Source of the DNA: Verrucomicrobiota bacterium
Lineage (GTDB): Bacteria > Verrucomicrobiota > Verrucomicrobiia > Chthoniobacterales > UBA10450
DNA: 19,571 nucleotides
Assembly: GCA_003219925.1 (NCBI GenBank)
Contig: QHQU01000008.1
Span: forward strand, 1 to 19,571
Direction of reading: 5' to 3'
Both the position numbers and the translations under genes were made by a program. Position 1 is the stretch's first letter; the number at the start of each line of letters is the position of its first letter. Shown here piece after piece: positions 13,886-19,571 of this stretch. Under the pieces are notes generated by a model. That model searched no databases, had not been told where the DNA came from, and saw only the letters and a program-made list of their open reading frames with translations.

Positions 13886-14450
13886 TCGCGGAGCGCTCGA
13901 CGCCGCGCTGGCGCTGCAGGTTGAATGCGGCGGATGGTGTCCGGAGGGTCGGTTGGCCGAAGATGGCACAATCCCGACGCGTTATCCGGTGATGGAGTTG
14001 GCAAATGCCGGGTACGCCGAGCGAACTGCGCGAAACGTAGCCGATTCAGATGGCACGCTCGTTATTTCAAATGGAGTTCCGCTTGGCGGAACTGGTGAGA
14101 CTGTTGATCGCTGTATCGAGATGCGAAAGCCGCATCTGATTATTGATTGCGCGAGAAGGAGCGTCCAGGAAACGATCGAAGTGGCCACTGAGTTCATTAC
14201 AAATTTGTCATTCCGAGTGGCGCAGACGACGAGGAACCTCTCGAACGTCCGCAAATCGCCTGGCGAATTGGAAGATCCCTCGCATTCGCTCGGAATGACG
14301 ATCGTGTTGAACGTGGCCGGTCCACGGGCCAGCCAATGGCCCGGAGGTCACAAAACTGCGCGACGAATTGTGTCGGGCATTCTGCGCCGCTTAGTGGACA
14401 GAACGGCGCCATTGAATACAGTTCGTGACTCGCCACGCGGCGACCCCTGA
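13848..14450 (+). CDS. YpsA/SLOG-like putative molybdenum-carrier protein interrupted by an in-frame palindrome
   Basis: From a TTG at 13848 the product is 200 residues and begins MLKVISGGQTGVDRGALDAAL, the nucleotide-binding signature of the putative molybdenum-carrier/YpsA branch of the SLOG superfamily. GGWCPEGRLAEDGTIP, YAERTARNVADSDGTLVIS, PLGGTGETVDRCIEMRKPHLIID and the closing VLNVAGPRASQWPGGHKTARRIV all fit the family. Between EFIT (residue 118) and VLNVAGPR (from 153) lie about 33 residues (SFRVAQTTRNLSNVRKSPGE and onward) that the family lacks. They are encoded by a palindromic repeat. An upstream ATG at 13710 would add a stretch that is only a shadow of the previous gene. The frame is kept, so the protein may still be made; whether it folds is unknown. 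Confidence 0.82.
   Translation: MLKVISGGQTGVDRGALDAALALQVECGGWCPEGRLAEDGTIPTRYPVMELANAGYAERTARNVADSDGTLVISNGVPLGGTGETVDRCIEMRKPHLIIDCARRSVQETIEVATEFITNLSFRVAQTTRNLSNVRKSPGELEDPSHSLGMTIVLNVAGPRASQWPGGHKTARRIVSGILRRLVDRTAPLNTVRDSPRGDP
14207..14299. repeat. Palindromic repeat inserted in a coding sequence (GTCATTCCGAG family)
   Basis: GTCATTCCGAG (14207-14217) and CTCGGAATGAC (14289-14299) are perfect 11-bp inverted ends. Inner boxes CGAGGAACC (14229-14237) and GATCCCTCG (14274-14282) pair at 7 of 9 positions. The box order and sequence match the intergenic inverted repeat at 4305-4392 (GTCATCCCGAG, then GAGGGATC). The 93-base core is a multiple of three and contains no stop in the host reading frame. 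I see no target-site duplication and no linked transposase. Confidence 0.82.
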
Positions 14451-14452
14451 AC

Positions 14453-16240
14453 ATGGCACCAAGCGAAGCAGAAATTCAACGTCAGAAAGAAATGCAGCAG
14501 GCCGAGGAGCTGCTTTTTAGCGGCCGGCAGGAACTCGGTTTTGCCAAGGGGCTTTTCCTGGGAAATTTCGTGGCCGATTGGGTAATGCCGTATCCGAGGC
14601 TCGACCCGACCCGGCAGACGGAACTGGAGAGTGGACTGAGCGAAGTGCGCCAAGTGCTCGATCGCGATCTCGATCCGGACTGGATCGATCGCAATGCCGA
14701 CATCCCGCGCCACCTCATCGAGGGCCTTGCTCGCACGGGCGTTCTTGGAATGACGGCGCCACGGGAAGTTGGCGGCCGCGGTTTCTCGCAAATGCAATAC
14801 TGCCGGATCCTGGAGGAGATCGGAAAACGGGACGCTTCCACTTCGGTCTTTGTTAACGCTCATCACTCGATTGGAATCCGTGCCCTGCTCTTGTTCGGTA
14901 CCCGTGAACAGCAAGCGCAATGGTTGCCCTCGCTGGTCGCTGGAGAAAAGCTGGCGGCGTTCGCGTTGACCGAACGGGAGGCTGGATCAGACGCCGCCAA
15001 TGTCCGAATGACCGCTACTCCGAGCGACGACGGCTCGCATTACGTTTTGAATGGCGAGAAACGTTACATCACCAATGCAGCAGTGTCGCAGGTCTGGACG
15101 GTGATGGCGCGAACGCCGGTTCCGAACAAGCCGGGCAAAGACGCGATTACCGCTTTTTTGGTCACGCCGGACACCCCCGGTGTGGAAATGATCGAAGGTC
15201 GAATGCCAAAGCTCGGGATTCGCGGCACTGCCACGGGGCGCTTCCGTTTAAACAATGTGCGTGTGCCGAAAGAAAATATTCTCGGCCCGCTCGGCAAAGG
15301 TTTGCGCGTCGCGCTGACCGTTCTGGATTTCGGGCGCACCACTTTCGGAGCTTGTTGCACCGGCGCGGCCAAACATTGCCTGCAGCTGGCGATCGAACAC
15401 GCCAATTCGCGTCAGCAATTCAAAAAAACCCTGGGCAATTTCGATCTGGTAAAAAAGAAAATCGCGCGCATGGCGGCCGACGTTTACGCGATGGAAGCAA
15501 TGACCAATGTAACCGCATCGCTGATCGATCGCGGTCTCGAGGATTACATGATTGAGACTGCGATGCTGAAAGTTTTCACCACTGATCGGCTATGGGAAGC
15601 GGTCAACGACGCCTTCCAAATTCACGGCGGCTCCGCTTACTTCGATGATAATCCGTTGGGTCGAATGTTGCGCGACGCGCGGATCAATCAGATCGGCGAA
15701 GGGTCGAACGAGGTATTGACCTCGTTTATCGCGCTGGTCGGAATGCGTGGGCCAGGAATGGAGTTCAAGGAAATTTACGACACCATGACTTCGTTCGCGT
15801 TCAACCGCATGAGTAAGGCTTGGAGCGCGGGCTTGCATCGCCTTGGCGCGGCGGTCCGAACGCCGAATGTGCCGGTGCAAAGCGCTGAGCTGCGTAGTTT
15901 CGCCGGGCAATTGGGGAGATTAATCTGGCGGTTCAACGTCGCGGTTAATCGCTGCCTCGTCGTTTATCGCGAACCGGTGCTGGACATGCAGTTGATCCAG
16001 GAGCGGATTGCGGGCGCGGCGATGGAACTTTTCGCCTCGACCTGCGCCCTTAGTCGCTGGGACTCGGAGTTACAGGCGCGCGGCCGAAATGGCGGAGCGC
16101 GCCCACCCGATTTTGGCGCGCCCGCTTATTTCCTGCGCAAATCGATTCGGCACGCCAAGAAATTGTTGGCGGAGTTGAACGATAATGACGATCACGCGTT
16201 GCTCGATACGGCAAACGCCGCGTTGCGGGCGACGAAATAG
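14453..16240 (+). CDS. Acyl-CoA dehydrogenase, very-long-chain/ACAD9-like
   Basis: The 595-residue flavoprotein would oxidise acyl-CoA to 2-enoyl-CoA in fatty-acid beta-oxidation and pass electrons to ETF. The N-terminal helical domain (about 60-165) is followed by the flavin/substrate strand AFALTEREAGSDAANV (169-184). Next come the middle beta domain and the C-terminal helical domain with FGACCTGAAKHCLQLAIEHANSRQQF and FQIHGGSAYFDDNPLGRMLRDARI. The catalytic base is E416 in INQIGEGSNEVL, the position used in VLCAD and MCAD. About 150 further residues form the extra C-terminal helical region of the long-chain type, which can hold the enzyme at the membrane. The ATG is two bases after the upstream stop, without a clear ribosome site, so coupling is likely. 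Confidence 0.94.
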   Translation: MAPSEAEIQRQKEMQQAEELLFSGRQELGFAKGLFLGNFVADWVMPYPRLDPTRQTELESGLSEVRQVLDRDLDPDWIDRNADIPRHLIEGLARTGVLGMTAPREVGGRGFSQMQYCRILEEIGKRDASTSVFVNAHHSIGIRALLLFGTREQQAQWLPSLVAGEKLAAFALTEREAGSDAANVRMTATPSDDGSHYVLNGEKRYITNAAVSQVWTVMARTPVPNKPGKDAITAFLVTPDTPGVEMIEGRMPKLGIRGTATGRFRLNNVRVPKENILGPLGKGLRVALTVLDFGRTTFGACCTGAAKHCLQLAIEHANSRQQFKKTLGNFDLVKKKIARMAADVYAMEAMTNVTASLIDRGLEDYMIETAMLKVFTTDRLWEAVNDAFQIHGGSAYFDDNPLGRMLRDARINQIGEGSNEVLTSFIALVGMRGPGMEFKEIYDTMTSFAFNRMSKAWSAGLHRLGAAVRTPNVPVQSAELRSFAGQLGRLIWRFNVAVNRCLVVYREPVLDMQLIQERIAGAAMELFASTCALSRWDSELQARGRNGGARPPDFGAPAYFLRKSIRHAKKLLAELNDNDDHALLDTANAALRATK

Positions 16241-16287
16241 CGGTCGCGGCGTGGCTGCTGGCACGCTGTTTCCTCATTTGCGACCGC
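16240..16287. repeat. Nested hairpin after the acyl-CoA dehydrogenase gene
   Basis: GCGGTCGC (16240-16247) pairs with GCGACCGC (16280-16287). Inside it, GCGTG (16249-16253) pairs with CACGC (16262-16266). The structure begins at the last base of the stop codon and could stabilise or end the transcript. No T-run follows. The rest of the gap to 16418 shows nothing else apart from the hairpin at the next start codon. Confidence 0.45.
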
Positions 16288-16412
16288 GGGAATAAGCGGC
16301 ACGAATCAGGCTCCCTGCAACCCGTGACCGAAGGTTCCGGAAATCACGACGCAGATGGAAGCGAAGGTGACGGCGAGCGGCGCCGGCCTCTTGGCCTGCT
16401 TCTAGCTGCTCC

Positions 16413-16427
16413 GGAGGCATGGCCTCC
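16413..16427 (+). promoter_or_regulatory. Hairpin enclosing the start codon of the fused glycosyltransferase gene
   Basis: GGAGGC (16413-16418) and GCCTCC (16422-16427) flank the ATG at 16419-16421, giving a 6-bp stem with the start codon as its loop. The GGAGG is a perfect Shine-Dalgarno core but is only one base from the ATG, too close to work normally. If formed, the hairpin would hinder initiation here. Confidence 0.4.
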
Positions 16428-18002
16428 TCCCCACTGGTGGATTCCGCGCCGTTCGATTTTCACGGCAAACGCGTGCTCATTTTCATCGTTGCCTACAACG
16501 CCGCGCGCACGATTGAAGAAGTGCTCAACCGCATTCCGTCTTCGCTGCATTCGAGCGCGGTCGAAGTGCTGATTATCGATGATTCGTCGGCGGACGATAC
16601 TTTCGTCGAAGGGTTGCGCTTTCAACATCAACGTCCGCCTTTCCAAATCACCGTGCTCCGGACGCCGGAGAACCAGGGTTACGGCGGTAACCAGAAGCTC
16701 GGTTATCGCTACGCCATCGATCACGGATTCGATATCGTCGCCCTCCTGCACGGCGACGGCCAGTATGCGCCGGAAAAACTGCCGGAGTTGCTTGCTCCGC
16801 TGGTTCGGGACGAAGCCGATGCCGTCTTCGGTTCGCGCATGATCGACAAGAAAGCGGCGCGAACGGGCGGGATGCCGTACTACAAATGGATCGGCAACCA
16901 GATCCTGACCACTTTCCAAAACTGGATGCTGCAAACGAACCTGTCGGAGTTTCACTCCGGCTATCGCCTGTATGCCACCCACGCGCTCGCGCAACTGCCG
17001 TTCGAATGCAATAGCGGGGCTTTTCACTTCGACACCGAGATTATCATTCAGCTGGTTCTGAAAAAATTCCGCATTCTCGAGCTGCCGATTCCAACCTTTT
17101 ACGGCGACGAAATCTGTCACGTCAACGGACTGCAATACGCCCTCAATGTTTGTAAAGCGATGGTGCGGGCACGGCTGCATCAAATGAATTTGTTTTTCGA
17201 TCGCAAGTTCGATGTCGCGCCGCCGGAAGAAACCTACGACCTCAAGCTCGGGTTCACCTCTTCCCACACCATGGCGATCGATGCCGCGCGCAGCGGCGCT
17301 CACGTGCTGGATGTCGGCTGCGGACGCGGGTATGTCGGGGCCGAGTTGGTGAAAAAGGGGTGCGCGGTCACGGGGATGGACCGTCTGGTTCCGGCTGAAG
17401 GCCAGGAGAAAATGCAGTTCATTCACTGGGATCTCGATCGCAAGGAATTTCCCGTCAACGTTTCCCAGTTCGATCAAATCTTCATGCTCGACATCATCGA
17501 GCATTTGAAGCGGCCGGAGGATTTCATGGACGAATTGCGTTTCGCGACCGGTTGCAAGCGCCCCGAAGTGATTATCACCACCGCCAATATCGGATTTTTC
17601 GCGACCCGCCTGATGCTACTCCTGGGCCAGTTCAATTACGGGAAGAAAGGTATCTTGGACGCCACCCATACCCGCCTCTTTACTTTTCGTTCGCTGCGCG
17701 AATTGCTCCGGCAATCCGGTTACAAGATTCTCGAAGTGCGCGGCATTCCCGCGCCCTATCCCAAGGCGCTCAGAACCAATTTCATCAGCCGGCTTCTGGT
17801 CTGGGCTAACGAGAAGTTGATTTCATTTAGTCGGTCTTTCTTCTCCTATCAAATTTTTGTGCGCGCCCAGGCCCTGCCGACGGTAAACAATCTGTTGTGC
17901 GAGACTATCAACACCAGCCAGGAATTGCGGCAGAATGCGCTGCCCAATTTACTTCAAGATCTGGAGCGCCCGCAGCAAACCTTCGGGCACAAGCTCGTAT
18001 AA
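16419..18002 (+). CDS. Fused family 2 glycosyltransferase and SAM methyltransferase
   Basis: The 527-residue protein has a GT2 domain at about 17-260 with the nucleotide-sugar strand VLIFIVAYN and the acidic pair D54-D55 (LIIDDSSADDT). It also has the metal-binding HGDGQY (D113), the acceptor-loop HSGYRLY and the FDTEI motif (D205), all as in polyprenyl-phosphate glycosyltransferases. A class I methyltransferase domain follows: VLDVGCGRGYVGAEL (297-311), the acidic residue in GMDRL (D321), FMLDIIEHLKRPEDFMDELR (355-374), and FTFRSLRELLRQSGYKILEV near the end. It has no membrane helices. I infer that one polypeptide adds a sugar to a lipid carrier or glycan and methylates a sugar. The start is the first in-frame ATG. 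The last 54 bases overlap the opposing gene. Confidence 0.92.
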   Translation: MASSPLVDSAPFDFHGKRVLIFIVAYNAARTIEEVLNRIPSSLHSSAVEVLIIDDSSADDTFVEGLRFQHQRPPFQITVLRTPENQGYGGNQKLGYRYAIDHGFDIVALLHGDGQYAPEKLPELLAPLVRDEADAVFGSRMIDKKAARTGGMPYYKWIGNQILTTFQNWMLQTNLSEFHSGYRLYATHALAQLPFECNSGAFHFDTEIIIQLVLKKFRILELPIPTFYGDEICHVNGLQYALNVCKAMVRARLHQMNLFFDRKFDVAPPEETYDLKLGFTSSHTMAIDAARSGAHVLDVGCGRGYVGAELVKKGCAVTGMDRLVPAEGQEKMQFIHWDLDRKEFPVNVSQFDQIFMLDIIEHLKRPEDFMDELRFATGCKRPEVIITTANIGFFATRLMLLLGQFNYGKKGILDATHTRLFTFRSLRELLRQSGYKILEVRGIPAPYPKALRTNFISRLLVWANEKLISFSRSFFSYQIFVRAQALPTVNNLLCETINTSQELRQNALPNLLQDLERPQQTFGHKLV

Positions 18003-19211
18003 TCCGAATTTGACGAATAGAATCTGGTACTGCCGCAGATCGAACGCGCACAGCGCCATGATGGAAAGAGCGAGCCAAAGATCGGCTCGGCGGAAGCGGG
18101 CAAACAGGGCCACCAAATAGCTCGCGGCCAGGAAGCACAACGGCAGATCCCACATGTTGGCATAGCGCAGGTTCATTCCGTAGCGGACATTGCACATCAC
18201 GAGGAAGCTCGCGGCCAGGAAGGCCGTCAGAAAGATCACGGCGGAGTTGCTTCGTTTGAGCGTGAAAATGGCGCCGAATGCGAGCAAGAGGACAATCGGA
18301 CTAACTAACGATAAATCGACAAGGTAGCGATACCAGGGTCCGTCCCCGGTTTTGAGGGCGTAGGGCAGAACGGCGGCCTTGCTTACGAGCAATTGATAGA
18401 TGTGGATCGCGGTGCCTAGCGACCCGCAGAGATTCACCAGGATGGCAACTCCGAGGAGTGGGCCGATCAGGGTCGTCGCCAGGAGAAAACGCGTGACTAT
18501 GCCGATTCGAAACCAATAGCTCGCGGCCAAAACTGCGAGCAGGCCGAAATAGGCGAAGAGTGCATTTTCCTTGGTCAGGACGAGAAGGGCGAGCGCGATC
18601 CCATAGCCGGCGAGCCAGAGCCAGTCGTTCGGCCGGTGTAAATTTTCCCAAAGCAACCAGAGACAGGCCAGGGCAACGCAGGCAAAAACACCATCAATCA
18701 GGGCGTGCTGCGACATGTGGATTTGAGTTGGCGCGAACGCCATCAGCGCGCTGGTGGCGAGGCACAATCGGATGCCGCCCAGGTGGATGGAAAAAATCGC
18801 GGTCAGCACGAGAGTAAGAATGCTGAACAGGCTGGAGATATTTTTCAGGGCGGCGAGGGGGTCAGCCCCGGTGGTTTGGTGCCAGAGATAAGCGCAAAAA
18901 ATGTAGAGAAAGCGGGTCGGTGGCAGGATTGCGCTCGGAAGTCGGGTTTGCAGATTAACGTATCCTTCCGCCAGGTCCGGATACGAGGAGAGTCCCGCCT
19001 GGGAAAGGGTTTTGACGTATTCGCGATAGAGATTTTCGTCGAAACCGACGCCGGTATAGCCAGGTTGGGGATGCAGGATTTCCAGGAAATGTAAGGGAGC
19101 GCGCTCAACGAAAAGAGCCGGTGGCAAACGCAAGAAGATCCCCACTGCGAGGACCGCGCATATTCCGATCAGGGGAAGGGCGCTGGGACGAGGTCGGGCC
19201 GGGTCCGTCAC
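17949..19211 (-). CDS. GT-C-type polytopic membrane glycosyltransferase (PMT/ArnT-like)
   Basis: The 420-residue protein has about ten membrane helices. The first is followed by a large outer loop that contains GVGFDENLYREYVKTL (D58, E59), the catalytic acidic site typical of GT-C enzymes. Other family-like pieces are LMAFAPTQIHMSQHALIDGVFACVALACLWL and GIALALLVLTKENALFAYFGLLAVL. Such enzymes move a sugar from a polyprenyl-phosphate carrier to protein, lipid or glycan on the outer face of the inner membrane. The neighbouring GT2-methyltransferase could supply the lipid-linked sugar, which is an inference. The start is a GTG at 19211, three bases after the upstream stop; no ribosome site is evident. 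The 3' end overlaps the GT2 gene by 54 bases in antisense. Confidence 0.87.
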   Translation of the reverse strand: MTDPARPRPSALPLIGICAVLAVGIFLRLPPALFVERAPLHFLEILHPQPGYTGVGFDENLYREYVKTLSQAGLSSYPDLAEGYVNLQTRLPSAILPPTRFLYIFCAYLWHQTTGADPLAALKNISSLFSILTLVLTAIFSIHLGGIRLCLATSALMAFAPTQIHMSQHALIDGVFACVALACLWLLWENLHRPNDWLWLAGYGIALALLVLTKENALFAYFGLLAVLAASYWFRIGIVTRFLLATTLIGPLLGVAILVNLCGSLGTAIHIYQLLVSKAAVLPYALKTGDGPWYRYLVDLSLVSPIVLLLAFGAIFTLKRSNSAVIFLTAFLAASFLVMCNVRYGMNLRYANMWDLPLCFLAASYLVALFARFRRADLWLALSIMALCAFDLRQYQILFVKFGLYELVPEGLLRALQILK

Positions 19212-19214
19212 GAA

Positions 19215-19571
19215 TCAGGTTCCGGCCACTGGCGCCGGAGAGAGAAGTTTAAGGGCTGAGCTTTGTTGAGGCACGTTGTTTCGCCAGATGAGGACGGAAC
19301 CGATGATCAGGGTCAACCAAGGAAGAAGGTTCCAGGGAGCCCAGACCGCGCTGAGGGCATTAGTCGAAACACCAAAATACCAGACCCAGGAGTGCGAGAT
19401 GGTGCTGTAAAAAACAAAGAGAAAAATGGAGGCCGCGGCGGTGAAACAGACAAAGAAAGTGGGCGAAAGGAACAATAGGAATGGCGTTAACCAGACAAAG
19501 TATTGCGGGGCGACGCCTGGGGCGAAGATGAAGAAGCTTAGCCAACTCATGGCCAGCGTAACGACAAGGCC
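19215..19571 (-). CDS. Membrane glycosyltransferase, C-terminal part (5' truncated)
   Basis: The frame stays open to the right edge (GLVVTLA precedes the first in-window ATG at 19550), so the N-terminal part lies outside. The 118 visible residues contain about four membrane helices. APGVAPQYFVWLTPFLLF matches the 'SPQY..W..P' motif near the end of DUF2029/PIG-M-like mannosyltransferases of the GT-C class. A long terminal helix (WAPWNLLPWLTLIIGSVLIW) and a short polar tail follow. It is three bases upstream of the next membrane glycosyltransferase gene, so the two are one operon. Family placement rests on the single motif and topology. Confidence 0.72.
   Translation of the reverse strand, partial: GLVVTLAMSWLSFFIFAPGVAPQYFVWLTPFLLFLSPTFFVCFTAAASIFLFVFYSTISHSWVWYFGVSTNALSAVWAPWNLLPWLTLIIGSVLIWRNNVPQQSSALKLLSPAPVAGT

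Noticed and set aside
14197..14454. Minus-strand open frames over the molybdenum-carrier and acyl-CoA dehydrogenase genes
   Set aside because: They have no family features and mirror well-supported + strand genes. Long antisense frames are common at this base composition.
1..19571. CRISPR array, phage or insertion-sequence genes, toxin-antitoxin or defence system
   Set aside because: No regularly spaced repeats with unique spacers, no transposase or integrase, and no recognisable defence or toxin gene are present in either strand.

Overview
The window is about 19.6 kb of moderately GC-rich bacterial chromosome. It is densely coded, with a tRNA and several palindromic repeats in the gaps. I infer a soil-type bacterium of the Verrucomicrobia (Chthoniobacter/Udaeobacter-like) or a close relative. 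This rests on the overall protein style, the scarcity of Shine-Dalgarno sequences, the B12-dependent ribonucleotide reductase and the repeat families. No marker gene in the window settles it.

Left part (1-5785). A truncated gene and a VOC-fold protein lie on the + strand. A run of minus-strand genes follows: a SAM methyltransferase that meets the VOC gene tail to tail, a GNAT acetyltransferase, a YycJ-like metallo-beta-lactamase-fold hydrolase, a secreted protein of unknown function, and a translationally coupled pair of unknown, probably helical proteins. Three gaps here carry palindromes: a perfect 7-bp hairpin at 1522-1538, an octamer-based inverted repeat at 3113-3185 and a near-perfect 31-bp inverted repeat at 4305-4392.

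Middle (5873-10374). Two large membrane proteins of the GT-C/mannosyltransferase kind lie on the minus strand, one with a C-terminal TPR domain and one of the DUF2079 family. They are preceded by a tRNA-Ser(CGA) gene. The 290-bp region between the tRNA and the next gene holds a tRNA promoter candidate and a set of 10-bp-phased TGTTC motifs in front of the ribonucleotide reductase gene.

Right-central part (10375-16240, + strand). A class II (adenosylcobalamin) ribonucleotide reductase is followed by a small helical protein, a YpsA-like putative molybdenum-carrier protein and a long-chain-type acyl-CoA dehydrogenase. The molybdenum-carrier gene contains an in-frame palindromic repeat that splits its conserved C-terminal motif from the rest of the fold. 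It is a relative of the intergenic repeat at 4305-4392. This resembles the coding-sequence palindromes known from Rickettsia and is the most unusual thing in the window.

Right end (16419-19571). A fused GT2 glycosyltransferase-methyltransferase is followed, tail to tail with a 54-bp overlap, by two minus-strand GT-C-type membrane glycosyltransferases; the outer one is cut by the window edge. Together with the two middle membrane proteins they suggest a locus for lipid-linked sugar transfer or surface glycosylation.
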